A DNA stretch of 64,000 nt from NCBI GenBank assembly GCA_964602995.1, contig CAZRTM010000002.1, positions 1 through 64,000 on the forward strand, read 5' to 3'. How positions within the stretch are numbered: the stretch's first letter is position 1; every line of letters begins with the position of its first letter. The notes below the pieces were generated by a model, which worked only from the letters and a program-made list of their open reading frames with translations, was not told the origin of the DNA and did not search any database. This DNA is from JAAYYY01 sp964602995 (GTDB lineage: Bacteria; Chloroflexota; Anaerolineae; Promineifilales; Promineifilaceae). The translations under genes and the position numbers were made by a program. Positions 17,230 to 26,151 of this stretch are shown piece after piece.

Positions 17230-18107
17230 TGTACTGCCTCAGCGTAAATTTCTTCCAGCGTTGTCCGCTTCTGAGCGATGCGCACGATGTCGAAACCGGT
17301 CCCGACAAGCAGGCTCACTACATGACGTCGCATGCGAATGGCATCGTTGTTCAGGATGACGCAATTATCTTCCACCTCAAGATCGGGATGCAACGATTTC
17401 AGAATGCCTGAGATCGCCCCCAGGTACTTGTCTGCTTCGATGGTGACGTGCGGGCGCAGGGATAACGCCTCTTCCATCCCGCCACGGTAGTGGATTCGGC
17501 CCTGCTTGAGAATGATAAGCTGTGTGCAAACGCGCGTCACTTCAGGCAACTGGTGGGAGCTCATCACAATGGTATGCCCCGCCTGATGCAGCTCGCTGAT
17601 GATCTGACAAATGTCGGCCTGGCCTTCGGGATCCAGTCCGTTGGACGGTTCGTCGATCAATAGCAGAGACGGCCGCCCGATCAGGCTTTGGGCCAGAGAC
17701 AGGCGCTGTCGCATCCCTTTGGAACAATCGCCAATCTGTTTGTGCCGGGCGTCCTCCATCTTCACCTGTTGCAGGGCCGTCGAAACCGCTTCTGTGGCTG
17801 CTGTCCCTTTCAGATTGCTCAGGTGCGCCATCATTTTCAGATATTCCTCGACCCGCATTTGGTTGGGGAAAAGCAGGCGTTCTGGCTTGTAGCCGATAGC
17901 GGGCCAGTGACCGCTCTGGCCATTCATCGGTATGATTTCCCCTTCATCGGGGTTGAGGAAACCGGCGATCAGCTTGAATAGCGTAGTCTTTCCGGCCCCG
18001 TTAGGTCCGAGAATGCCAAGGACTTCACCGCGTGGAATGGTGAAGGTGAGATCGTTCACTGCAACCAACGAGTAATAACGCTTTGTGATGTTCTTGACCA
18101 ATATCAC
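17211..18107 (-). CDS. ABC exporter ATP-binding protein
   Basis: The 298-residue ATPase has Walker A GPNGAGKT, signature CSKGMRQRLSLAQSL, Walker B LLLIDEPSNGLDPEG and the H-loop MSSHQL. The CcmA/DrrA-like arrangement with an about 75-residue C-terminal extension is typical of ABC-2 exporters. It is coupled by overlap to the membrane subunit at 16399-17229. The gene starts 236 bp from secG on the opposite strand. The substrate is unknown. Confidence 0.92.
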   Translation of the reverse strand: MILVKNITKRYYSLVAVNDLTFTIPRGEVLGILGPNGAGKTTLFKLIAGFLNPDEGEIIPMNGQSGHWPAIGYKPERLLFPNQMRVEEYLKMMAHLSNLKGTAATEAVSTALQQVKMEDARHKQIGDCSKGMRQRLSLAQSLIGRPSLLLIDEPSNGLDPEGQADICQIISELHQAGHTIVMSSHQLPEVTRVCTQLIILKQGRIHYRGGMEEALSLRPHVTIEADKYLGAISGILKSLHPDLEVEDNCVILNNDAIRMRRHVVSLLVGTGFDIVRIAQKRTTLEEIYAEAVQWHNGS

Positions 18108-18244
18108 AAGGTTTTCCTGTACCTCTAGATTCTGCTCTGGCAGCAGGCGCGGGTTAGTTTACCACAGGCAATGTTTAGAGCAATGGAACCTTGCCACATC
18201 GTATCTTCGCAGATAAATCGACGTTAAGGTTTCGTTGTGGTCAT

Positions 18245-18273
18245 TCGACGCTGCGGCGTCTGCTTGCTATAAT
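18245..18273 (+). promoter_or_regulatory. Putative secG promoter (extended -10)
   Basis: A perfect TATAAT at 18268-18273 is preceded by TGC (extended -10). TCGACG at 18245-18250 gives a 17-base spacer. It is 70 bp upstream of the secG start chosen below. Confidence 0.65.
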
Positions 18274-18343
18274 GCTACGTTTGAATCATATCCCAGTGCA
18301 AATATCCGATTGGAAGAACCAATCACTCTCGAGGATTGACCGA

Positions 18344-18598
18344 ATGGACTTACAACCGTTAGCGCCTTATCTGAGCATTGCTGAAATTGTACTCGCCGTT
18401 GTCCTTGTCATATTGGTTTTGCTGCAAAGCAAAGGCTCTGATTTAGGTGGATTTATGGGCGGCGGTGGCGGCGATTCCGGTGGTTACCGCACCAAGCGCG
18501 GTGTCGAAGCGACAATGCACCGGATCACCATCTATTTCTCCATCGCTTTCTTCATCGTTACCCTCCTTACTTTCATCGCTTGGGGCCAGGCTGCTTAA
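18344..18598 (+). CDS. secG: Protein translocase subunit SecG
   Basis: The 84-residue protein has two membrane helices (about 10-28 and 59-80) separated by a Gly-rich loop containing GSDLGGFMGGGGGDSGG and the RGVEATMHRITIYFS segment, the hallmark SecG layout. SecG is the small non-essential subunit of the SecYEG channel. The ATG at 18344 was chosen because GAGG lies 9 bases upstream and the first helix follows as in other SecG proteins. A 51-codon upstream extension runs into the promoter. A peptide-binding protein gene follows 12 bp downstream. Confidence 0.93.
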   Translation: MDLQPLAPYLSIAEIVLAVVLVILVLLQSKGSDLGGFMGGGGGDSGGYRTKRGVEATMHRITIYFSIAFFIVTLLTFIAWGQAA

Positions 18599-18610
18599 CG
18601 TAGTACTGCC

Positions 18611-20299
18611 ATGACTTCGAAGCCAAATATACGCTGGCAACTGCTGTTGGCCATCGTATGTCTGGGCCTGGTGTTGTCCTTGCTTTCCTACCAGGTACAA
18701 AGTGAAAGCCTGTGCACCACTCGCGTCCCGGCAGCCGGCGGCACCTTTGTGGAGGGGCTGGTTGGCGCACCGCGTTACCTGAATCCGCTGCTCAGCGATG
18801 CCAACCGGGTTGACAGTGAAATTACCTCCCTCATTTTTGATGGCCTGACTCGTTATGACGAGACCGGCGCTCTGGTGCCGGCGCTGGCGCGTGAATGGCA
18901 GGTTAGCGAAGATGGCCTTTCAGTTACCTTCACCCTGCGCGACGATGTGCAGTGGCATGATGGGGAGCCGTTCACAGCCGAGGACGTCGTCTTTACCTAT
19001 CGCCTGCTGCAAAACGAGGCGTTCCCGGCCCCGGCCGGCCTGAGAACGCTATGGCAGGCGGTAACCGTCAGCAGCAGTGACGAACAGAGCGTTACGATCA
19101 CGCTGCCTGAACCGTATTCTCCCTTTCTCGACGCCACAACGCGCGGCATCTTGCCCGAGCATATCCTCGGTAACGAGAACCCCGCGCGCATTCCGGATAG
19201 CGACTTCAACCGCCGGCCGGTAGGCACCGGTCCGTTCCTGGTCCCTGCTGGCGAAGATTGGCAGCGCACCGGGCGATTGCTGCTTGCTCCCAATCCTGCT
19301 CACTGGCCACAGGGGGTTGGACTGGACAGCCTGGTTTTCCGCTTCTTCCCTGATATGCAGGCCCTGATGGATGCTTATGAAGATGGCGAAGTTCAGGCCA
19401 TTAACAACGTACAGGCGGAGGCATTTCCCGAAGTGGCGCAAATGGACGGGACGCGCCTCTTCACAGCCCCTTTGCCACGCTACACACAACTGCTTTTCAA
19501 CCTGAGCGAACAGGGGGCGCCGGCCTTGCAACGACGAGAGGTGCGGCAGGCGTTGGCCCATGCTCTGGACCGGCAGGCGCTTGTGGGACAGGCGCTACAT
19601 GGGCAGGGAATGCCGCTGGAGGGGCCGTATTTACCAACCTCGTGGGCCTACAATCCCGGCGCCGTCACTGCTTATCCATACCAGCCTGAACTGTCGGCGC
19701 AGCTTCTTGATGAGAGCGGCTGGCTGCTGCCGGAGGGTGGCGACGTGCGTCAGGGCGAGGGCGGGCCGCTGGCCTTGCGACTGTTGCTGGTTGATGAACC
19801 GGCACAACGGGCGCTGGCGGCGGCTGTGGCGCAGCAGTGGGCCGAAGTAGGTGTTGCTACCGAATTGCAGCCAGTGGACGCTGCGACGTTCGCCACGGCG
19901 TTGGCAGAGCGAGGCTTCGATGTGGCGCTGACTGAGGTGGCTGCTTCAGGCGACCCGGATGTCTACGACTTCTGGAGCCAGGAGGCCATTGTGCGCGGGC
20001 ATAACTACGCCTCGTGGAACAGCCGCGCAGCCAGTGAAGCGTTGGAACAGGCGCGACAGGTGTGGGACGTCGGCCAGCGCAAGGCGTATTACGACAGCTT
20101 CCAGACCGCGCTGACCTCCGCCGTGCCGGCCATCAGCCTCTACCAGCACGTCTACACCTACGCAGTCAGTGATGAGGTGCAGGAAGTTGAGATCGGGCGT
20201 ATTGACCATCCGCGCGAACGGTACGAGACGCTACCTGATTGGTTCCTGCTCTACCGTGATGTAGCGGTCAGTTGTCCTGAGCCATCCCCCACGGCTTAA
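18611..20299 (+). CDS. Peptide/nickel-type ABC transporter substrate-binding protein (family 5)
   Basis: The 562-residue extracytoplasmic solute-binding protein is DppA/OppA-like. It shows GLVGAPRYLNPLLSDANRVD, LIFDGLTRYDETGALVPALA, LRDDVQWHDGEPFTAEDVVF and the PVGTGPFLV loop. The N-terminus has one hydrophobic helix (about 9-28) without a convincing lipobox, so it may be membrane-anchored rather than lipidated. There are no transporter subunits nearby; it follows secG by 12 bp. Its stop codon overlaps the convergent CapA-like stop (TTAA at 20296-20299). Confidence 0.88.
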   Translation: MTSKPNIRWQLLLAIVCLGLVLSLLSYQVQSESLCTTRVPAAGGTFVEGLVGAPRYLNPLLSDANRVDSEITSLIFDGLTRYDETGALVPALAREWQVSEDGLSVTFTLRDDVQWHDGEPFTAEDVVFTYRLLQNEAFPAPAGLRTLWQAVTVSSSDEQSVTITLPEPYSPFLDATTRGILPEHILGNENPARIPDSDFNRRPVGTGPFLVPAGEDWQRTGRLLLAPNPAHWPQGVGLDSLVFRFFPDMQALMDAYEDGEVQAINNVQAEAFPEVAQMDGTRLFTAPLPRYTQLLFNLSEQGAPALQRREVRQALAHALDRQALVGQALHGQGMPLEGPYLPTSWAYNPGAVTAYPYQPELSAQLLDESGWLLPEGGDVRQGEGGPLALRLLLVDEPAQRALAAAVAQQWAEVGVATELQPVDAATFATALAERGFDVALTEVAASGDPDVYDFWSQEAIVRGHNYASWNSRAASEALEQARQVWDVGQRKAYYDSFQTALTSAVPAISLYQHVYTYAVSDEVQEVEIGRIDHPRERYETLPDWFLLYRDVAVSCPEPSPTA

Positions 20300-21918
20300 T
20301 CCAAAGTGGCTGAGAGCAGATAGATTTCGTGGCGAATGGCGGCCGCTTCCTCACTGCTGAGGGGAGCTGGCTGGCCCGTTTCCTGAATGACCGCCGGTAT
20401 GAATTCGATCTGCCGCACAGCTGCTGCTCGCTCCCCCGTTTTGTTCAACCATACGTTGAGAATGGCACTTTCCGGCGAGCCGGTGATGTTGAAGGCAAAG
20501 TTCCCCAGACCGTAGACAATGACGCCGTCGTTGTAGAATTCAACGCCTTGCAGGATGTGCGCGTGGTGACCGATGACCAGCGTGGCTCCGGCATCGACGG
20601 CGGCATAGGCGGCAGCGCGCTGCTCGGGGCTGGGGGCGGGGACATACTCATAGCCGCTGTGTAGCAAGACGATAACGTGATCCGCAACCGCGGTTGCAGC
20701 GGCAACGTCCGCGGCGATTTCTTCTGGAATCCCCCATGCGAGACCCGGCTGGCTCTCTGTCGCCGTCCATGTTTGAGTGTCAAAATAGGGGTCGCGCCCT
20801 TCCACGGGCACGTTGGCATAGGCCAGAATGGCCAGGGTCATACCTTCCACTTCCAGGATGGCCGGCGCGCGAGCAGCGGCGGCATTTGCGCCTGCGCCAA
20901 CCGGCGCAATGCCCTGTGCTCGCAGCAGGTCGATGCCCTGAAGTAGCGCTTGCGGCCCATAGTCGAGGGCGTGGTTATTGGCCAGCGATACGACGTCGAT
21001 GCCCGCGCTGGCCAGCGAGCGAGCGGCCTCCGGCGGCGCTCGAAAGGTGTAGCTCTTCTCAGCGGGGCTGCCTGTATCTCCGAGCGCCGACTCGACATTG
21101 GCCAGGGTCAAATCGGCCCGTTGCAGGTGCTCCTGGACGTAGAGAAAGGGATAGGCGACATCACCACCGGCAATGACCGCGCCCAACGCTCTATCAAGCA
21201 TCACATCGCCGACGGCGGCCAGGTGCACTGTCTCATCCACCGTCTGTTGAGATAAGTGAGCTGCCAGCGCTGTGGCTGCCTCTTCATAGCCGGGGGCAGC
21301 CTGCACAAACCAGGGCTGCTGTAAGGGATAATCAGGCGCACTGACGTGCCGGCCGTCGACGTAGAGCGCCCGTTGCTGGGCCTGAACATCGGCCCAGGGC
21401 ACAACCTGAACCAGTTGGTGGCCGTTGGCCAGGATTTCCTGGGCCTGGGCCAGGGAAACGCCATCCCAGTCGGTACTGAAGGGCACAGTGAGGGCCAATG
21501 GCTGCGTCCCCACGTGGGGCTGGCCTTCGCCCGGCATGAGGGCTAACTGCGCGCTGCTATTCTCTATAGCCGCGGCCGGTTGCTCGTTGAGTTCAACGCG
21601 CCAGCGCCACCCGCTGCTTTGTATGGTCGCCTGCTCGGTGGCCGTAAACCAGGCAGATGGAACGGCGACGACAATCTCCGGAATTTCGGTTGCTGTCGCC
21701 GTGGCTGTGGGGGAGGGTGCGACCGTTGCCGTCGCCACGGTGGGGGCTGACGCGGTCGTTGCTGTGGCGGGTAGGCGGGCAGACTCCTTTGTTGGCGCAG
21801 GCGAGGATGCTGTCAGTGCGGCGGTAGGCACGGCGCTTTGCGGCTCCTGAGCGCATGTGACCAGCGCCAGGGCAGCGAGCAGCAGGATAAGATTCCAGGG
21901 TGGTTTCACGGTATGCAC
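20296..21918 (-). CDS. CapA-family lipoprotein (poly-gamma-glutamate synthesis-type metallophosphatase fold)
   Basis: The 540-residue protein has a signal peptide with lipobox LVTC (Cys22) and an Ala/Thr/Pro-rich linker to about residue 80. A binding-protein-like segment (about 85-225) precedes a CapA domain from about 230. CapA motifs are AVGDVMLDR, ANVESALG, SLANNHALDYG, VLLHSGYEY and IGHHAHILQG. CapA-like proteins are calcineurin-fold, metal-dependent surface enzymes involved in capsule or polyglutamate handling, but many have unknown substrates. It overlaps the upstream VanY-like gene by 13 bp, so both are probably co-expressed. Confidence 0.88.
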   Translation of the reverse strand: MHTVKPPWNLILLLAALALVTCAQEPQSAVPTAALTASSPAPTKESARLPATATTASAPTVATATVAPSPTATATATEIPEIVVAVPSAWFTATEQATIQSSGWRWRVELNEQPAAAIENSSAQLALMPGEGQPHVGTQPLALTVPFSTDWDGVSLAQAQEILANGHQLVQVVPWADVQAQQRALYVDGRHVSAPDYPLQQPWFVQAAPGYEEAATALAAHLSQQTVDETVHLAAVGDVMLDRALGAVIAGGDVAYPFLYVQEHLQRADLTLANVESALGDTGSPAEKSYTFRAPPEAARSLASAGIDVVSLANNHALDYGPQALLQGIDLLRAQGIAPVGAGANAAAARAPAILEVEGMTLAILAYANVPVEGRDPYFDTQTWTATESQPGLAWGIPEEIAADVAAATAVADHVIVLLHSGYEYVPAPSPEQRAAAYAAVDAGATLVIGHHAHILQGVEFYNDGVIVYGLGNFAFNITGSPESAILNVWLNKTGERAAAVRQIEFIPAVIQETGQPAPLSSEEAAAIRHEIYLLSATLD

Positions 21919-22814
21919 GGTTCGGGTTGGAGCTGCAGAAGATGCTCGGAAATGGTCAGTTCTTGCTCAAATAACTGTTGCGCTAGTTCGCGCCCCACGT
22001 AGCGGAAGTGCCAGGGTTCGTAATAGAACTCGGTGCGCTCGAACGCCCCTGCCGGGTAGCTCATGGTCCAGCCATAGTCGTGGGCATGTTGGGCCAGCCA
22101 GCGGCCTTCGCTGGTGCTATCGAAAGCGGGGTGGAATTGGATGAACTCCTCACCAACCATTTCGGCTAATTCCGGCGAGCCGAAATCAACTGTGGTGCCC
22201 AACTGGTGCTCGCTGTGACCGGGCGGCGCGCTGAGATGGGTGGCCCAATCGGGATATTGCTCCAACCACTTTTGCAACGCCAGCGACTGCGCGGCGTAAC
22301 CACGGTAGCCAGAGATGATTTGCGGATTCAGTCCTTCTGCCTGCATGGCCTCGATAATTTCACGTAACGGCTCGATGATGATCTCGCGCACCTCGGTGGG
22401 ATAGCCAAGGGTGACGCTGTTGGGGAAGTAATTAGAGAGCGGGACGAGATCGGCCGGGACGTAATCGCGGCTGAGGCCGTAGGTGCGCGACACGAGCGTT
22501 AACAGCCCTTCATCTTCAGCCGCCAGGCGCGCGTCACAAGGGCCGAGGGTTGGCGTCACCGTTGGCGTGAGAGTTGGTTCAGGCGCTTGGAGCGTGCTGG
22601 TAGGTAAGGGTGTGGGCGTGGGAGGCGACACGGCTGCCTTTTTGGTGGCGGTTGCTGTTGCCGCTGCTGCGGGGGAGGCAGTGGGAGCCGCAGCCTGGCT
22701 CTGGACAGTGGCTGTAGACGTGCTGCTAAGTTCTCCTTGGGCCTGTCCTGCACAGCCGGCCAGCAGGATTGCCACGAGCAGAGAGGTGAAGAGCAGGGCT
22801 GGCTTACGTTTCAT
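21906..22814 (-). CDS. VanY/LAS-type D-alanyl-D-alanine carboxypeptidase lipoprotein
   Basis: The 302-residue lipoprotein has lipobox LAGC (Cys21), a Ser/Thr/Ala/Pro linker (about 25-90) and a C-terminal M15 peptidase domain. The domain shows ISGYRGYAAQ, the zinc-site segment PGHSEHQLGTTVDFG and the final His motif YEPWHFRYVG. The His-x6-Asp plus Trp-His pattern is typical of LAS zinc peptidases that trim peptidoglycan stem peptides. It acts outside the membrane. It is coupled to the CapA gene by a 13-bp overlap. Confidence 0.92.
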   Translation of the reverse strand: MKRKPALLFTSLLVAILLAGCAGQAQGELSSTSTATVQSQAAAPTASPAAAATATATKKAAVSPPTPTPLPTSTLQAPEPTLTPTVTPTLGPCDARLAAEDEGLLTLVSRTYGLSRDYVPADLVPLSNYFPNSVTLGYPTEVREIIIEPLREIIEAMQAEGLNPQIISGYRGYAAQSLALQKWLEQYPDWATHLSAPPGHSEHQLGTTVDFGSPELAEMVGEEFIQFHPAFDSTSEGRWLAQHAHDYGWTMSYPAGAFERTEFYYEPWHFRYVGRELAQQLFEQELTISEHLLQLQPEPCIP

Positions 22815-22824
22815 TGCTCACGGT

Positions 22825-24423
22825 TCATTCTGTCTGTTCAGCACCCCAGCCGCCACCGCCCGGCGTTTCGATTGATAGCACGTCGCCCGGTTGTAACGAG
22901 ACAGCCACCTTGCCACCGAGGCTTTGCTGTTCGTCGCCGCGGATGAGGCTGTTACGCCCACAGGCGCCCGGCCGGCCGCCTTGCAGACCATATGGTGGGT
23001 GCTGGCGTCGTTCACTGGTAATGGTGGCGCTGGCGGGGGTCAGGAAGCGGATCTGGCGCACCAGCCCTTCGCCGCCGTGGTATTGACCTCGCCCGCCAGA
23101 CCCTTGGCGCAGAGCATACCGTTCTACACGTAAGGGGAAGCTATATTCCAGCGCTTCGACCGGGGTGTTCAGCGTGTTGCTCATATGCACGTGCATGCCG
23201 CTTCCGCCAGATTGCTCGGGGCCTGCTCCTGCGCCGCCGCCAAGCGTTTCGTAGTACGCAAAAGGCTGGCCGCGGTCAACGCCGCCGAAGGTCAGGTTGT
23301 TCATGGTACCCTGGCTGGCGGCAGGAATCAGCTCTGGTACCGCTTGCGCCAGAGCGCCGAAGATGACATCCACAATGCGCTGGGATGTTTCTACATTACC
23401 CGCCGCTACTGCGTGCTGCAGCGGTGGATCGAGGATGGAGCCGGGGGGAATGGTGAATGAAAGCGGAGCGAAGACGCCCTCATTCATGGGCAATTCCAGC
23501 CGGAGCAGGGCCAGCGCCACACAGCGCACGCAGTAGACCAAAGCCGACTGTACAATGGCCGGAACGGCATTCAGGTTACCCTGCACCGCGGCGGCGCTGC
23601 CCGAAAAATCGGCGTGCAGGTGCGCACCATCGATGGTCAGCTCTACCTGAATGGGAATGTCTGAGGCGCCCTGCCCATCACCGTCGAGATAATCGCGAAA
23701 TTTGTAAACGCCGTCCGGCATCTGCCTGATGGCAGCTTCGGTCATGCGCCGGGCATAGGTGATTAGCTCGGCAGCGTGGTCCAGCGTCTGGGGCAGGGTA
23801 TAGCGTTCCACAATTTGCGCCAGGCGACGCGCTCCCGTGGCCCCGGCTGCCAACTGCGCTTCCAGGTCGCCTTCCCGTTCGGCCGGGGTGCGCACGTTGC
23901 GCAGCAGCAAGCGCCAGACCGCCTGGTTGCGCCGGCCGTTTTCAACCAGGCAGATGGGTGGAATGATCACTCCTTCCTGGTATAGCTCATTGGAAAGGGG
24001 CATGGAGCCGGGCGACATACCACCCACGTCGGCGTGGTGGGCGCGGCTGGCGACGAAGAAGGCAGGTTCTGCCGCCGGTTGCGGTGCGTCTGCGTCCTGG
24101 AAGAAAAGTGGTGAGACAAACGTTACATCGGGGAGATGCGTGCCTCCCAGATAGGGGTCGTTGAGGATGATGACATCGCCAGGGCGGAATGGGGCGCAAT
24201 GGTCGATGGCGGCCTGGACGGAGGCCGGCATTGCTCCCAGATGAACGGGGATGTGCGCGGCCTGGGCCAACATCTGACCGTCACCAAGAAAAACGGCGCA
24301 GCTAAAGTCCAGCCGTTCCTTGATGTTGGGGCTATAGGCGGCGCGGCCCAGCGTGACGCCCATCTCCTCGGCGACTGAGGCGAAGAGGTGATTGAAGATT
24401 GAGAGGGTGGCTGCCTCGGCCAT
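22825..24423 (-). CDS. HyuB / hydantoinase-B-oxoprolinase family protein
   Basis: The 532-residue protein matches the B subunit of ATP-dependent hydantoinases, N-methylhydantoinase and acetone carboxylase beta. Motifs are VTLGRAAYSPNIKERLDFSC, FRPGDVIILNDPYLGGTHLP, FVASRAHHADVGG, and the C-terminal RQGSGGRGQYHGGEG and ETPGGGGWG. The start at 24423 (MAEAATLS) was chosen because the phosphoribosyltransferase stop is only 7 bp upstream and homologues begin there. No HyuA partner is adjacent, which is unusual for a two-subunit enzyme. It follows an apt-like gene, suggesting a nucleobase or hydantoin context. Confidence 0.9.
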   Translation of the reverse strand: MAEAATLSIFNHLFASVAEEMGVTLGRAAYSPNIKERLDFSCAVFLGDGQMLAQAAHIPVHLGAMPASVQAAIDHCAPFRPGDVIILNDPYLGGTHLPDVTFVSPLFFQDADAPQPAAEPAFFVASRAHHADVGGMSPGSMPLSNELYQEGVIIPPICLVENGRRNQAVWRLLLRNVRTPAEREGDLEAQLAAGATGARRLAQIVERYTLPQTLDHAAELITYARRMTEAAIRQMPDGVYKFRDYLDGDGQGASDIPIQVELTIDGAHLHADFSGSAAAVQGNLNAVPAIVQSALVYCVRCVALALLRLELPMNEGVFAPLSFTIPPGSILDPPLQHAVAAGNVETSQRIVDVIFGALAQAVPELIPAASQGTMNNLTFGGVDRGQPFAYYETLGGGAGAGPEQSGGSGMHVHMSNTLNTPVEALEYSFPLRVERYALRQGSGGRGQYHGGEGLVRQIRFLTPASATITSERRQHPPYGLQGGRPGACGRNSLIRGDEQQSLGGKVAVSLQPGDVLSIETPGGGGWGAEQTE

Positions 24424-24430
24424 TTTTCGT

Positions 24431-24988
24431 TTATTTACTTTCAGAAATGAAAACCGGGAGGTTCCCCAGAGCGACGATCCCGCTCCAATCCTGTTCCCCT
24501 TCGGTAAAGACTGCTGCCACACTGGCGACTGTAGCATCCGTTTTCTCGGCAATCATTTTCATGCCGCGCAACGTACTCCCGGTGCTGATGACGTCGTCCA
24601 CAATAATGACCCGCTTGCCGGTAATAAGGTTTTGGTCTTTTTCGTCGAGGTAGAGCGTCTGTTTGCGCCCTGTGGTGATCGATACCGTTTCGGCGCTGAT
24701 GGCGTCACCCATGTAAGTCTTATAGCTTTTACGCAAGACGACGTAGGGCAGGCCCATGAGTGCGCTCATCTCGTATACCAGGGGCATACTCTTAGCCTCG
24801 GCAGTCAGTAAGACGTCGGCTTCAGTCTCTTTCAGGCGTTCTGCCAGCGCAGCGGCAGCAGCTTTGGCTACGTACGTATCACCCAGCATGTTGAAAATGG
24901 CGATGCGAACGCCGGGTGCAACTTCAAACAGTGGCAGATGGCGTGTCAGGCCGGCGACATTGACAGTATAAATTTCACGTTTGGTCAT
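24431..24988 (-). CDS. apt: Purine-type phosphoribosyltransferase (adenine PRTase-like)
   Basis: The 185-residue enzyme has the PRPP-binding motif VIIVDDVISTGST and the PRTase fold segments VLLTAEAKSMPLVYEMSALM and YVVLRKSYK. Length and layout fit adenine or xanthine phosphoribosyltransferases, which salvage free purine bases with PRPP to nucleotides. Exact base specificity cannot be read. AAGGAGG lies just upstream of the ATG. The gene is divergent from the quinone-oxidoreductase-like gene, and facing promoters fit between them. It shares a transcript with the hydantoinase-B gene. Confidence 0.82.
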   Translation of the reverse strand: MTKREIYTVNVAGLTRHLPLFEVAPGVRIAIFNMLGDTYVAKAAAAALAERLKETEADVLLTAEAKSMPLVYEMSALMGLPYVVLRKSYKTYMGDAISAETVSITTGRKQTLYLDEKDQNLITGKRVIIVDDVISTGSTLRGMKMIAEKTDATVASVAAVFTEGEQDWSGIVALGNLPVFISESK

Positions 24989-25021
24989 GGCAAAAGCCTC
25001 CTTCTTGCGGGCGCCGCGATT

Positions 25022-25049
25022 AGTGTATCATTGCCGCTGAGGATGGCAA
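25022..25049 (-). promoter_or_regulatory. Putative promoter of the apt-like/hyuB run
   Basis: On the minus strand, TTGCCA (25049-25044) and TACACT (25027-25022) lie 16 bases apart, about 35 bp upstream of the phosphoribosyltransferase start. Confidence 0.4.
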
Positions 25050-25073
25050 TACCAGTCTGGCAGGTTGTTTGTC

Positions 25074-25101
25074 TTGGCGCGGGTAGGCCCAGTGTTACAA
25101 T
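25074..25101 (+). promoter_or_regulatory. Putative promoter of the quinone oxidoreductase-like gene
   Basis: TTGGCG (25074-25079), a 16-base spacer and TACAAT (25096-25101) preceded by TGT (extended -10) lie about 40 bp upstream of the ATG at 25143. Confidence 0.5.
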
Positions 25102-25142
25102 GAAAGCAGACCGAAATTCCACGAGAGAGAAGGAAGCGACTT

Positions 25143-26123
25143 ATGAAGGGGATTGTAGCCCATCAACAAGACGGAGTGCCGATTCTGGTTTGGGAAGAAG
25201 TGCCAGATGTGGAATATGGCGACGATAAGGTTTTGCTGGACATTCGTGCGACGGCTGTGAACCGCGCGGACCTTTCGCAGGTGCGCGGCCATTATCCGCC
25301 ACCGCCCGGTGTGACCGAGGTGCCTGGGCTGGAGGCGGCGGGGGTCATCGAAGCTGTGGGCGAGTCCGTCACAGGGTGGCAGGTTGGAGATAGGGTGTGT
25401 GCTCTGTTGCCGGGCGGGGGCTATGCTGAGAAAGTGGCCATTGCAGCAGGGATGTTACTGCGCCTGCCCGATTCGTGGTCCTTTGAGCAGGGCGCCGCGA
25501 TTCCGGAAGTGTGGTTGACGGCCTTTGTGAACCTTTTTTTAGAAGGGGGGCTTGTGTCAGGGGAGACGGTCTTAATCCACGCTGGCGGCAGCGGCGTGGG
25601 CACGGCGGCCATTCAGCTAGCGCATCATGAAGGAGCGCGGGTTTTTATGACGGCAGGGCGGCCGGAGAAGCTGAAAAAAGGGATAGAGCTGGGCGCTTCT
25701 CTGGCGATTAATTACAAGAAAGAAGATTTTGCCGAAAAAGTGAAGGAAGCGACCGCTTCCGGAGGCGTCGATTTGATTCTGGATCCGGTGGGCGCCGATT
25801 ATTTTGCGCGCAATTTGCAGGTACTGAATCCTAACGGCCGTCTGGTGCTCATTGGCCTTCTCAGCGGCAGCAAGGCGGAGATTGATCTGAGGCTGGTGCA
25901 GGGCGGCTGCCTGCGCATCATCGGCTCGCGGCTGCGCCCGCGGCCTGCGGCGGAGAAGATCGAGGTTACGCGGCTCTTCCGGGAGCGGTTCTGGCCCCTG
26001 TTCGAGGATGGGACGTTGCAGCCCGTGATTGACAGCGTCTTTCCCTTGCGTGATGCTGGAGAGGCGCATGATTACGTGCGGCAGAATCGCAACACGGGCA
26101 AGGTTATCTTGCGACGTGATTGA
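25143..26123 (+). CDS. Zinc-independent MDR/quinone oxidoreductase-like protein
   Basis: The 326-residue protein has the GroES-like N-terminal domain (AVNRADLSQVRGHYPPPPGV, PGLEAAGVIEAVG) and a Rossmann NADPH domain (LIHAGGSGVGTAAIQLA, GASLAINYKKEDF). The family reduces quinones or enones with NADPH; the closest style is the QorB/PIG3 type. A GAGAAGGAAG ribosome site precedes the ATG. It stands alone between divergent apt and convergent crp-like genes. The electron acceptor is unknown. Confidence 0.92.
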   Translation: MKGIVAHQQDGVPILVWEEVPDVEYGDDKVLLDIRATAVNRADLSQVRGHYPPPPGVTEVPGLEAAGVIEAVGESVTGWQVGDRVCALLPGGGYAEKVAIAAGMLLRLPDSWSFEQGAAIPEVWLTAFVNLFLEGGLVSGETVLIHAGGSGVGTAAIQLAHHEGARVFMTAGRPEKLKKGIELGASLAINYKKEDFAEKVKEATASGGVDLILDPVGADYFARNLQVLNPNGRLVLIGLLSGSKAEIDLRLVQGGCLRIIGSRLRPRPAAEKIEVTRLFRERFWPLFEDGTLQPVIDSVFPLRDAGEAHDYVRQNRNTGKVILRRD

Positions 26124-26151
26124 TTAACGCAAGCGCAGGCGAGTTAAGCCA

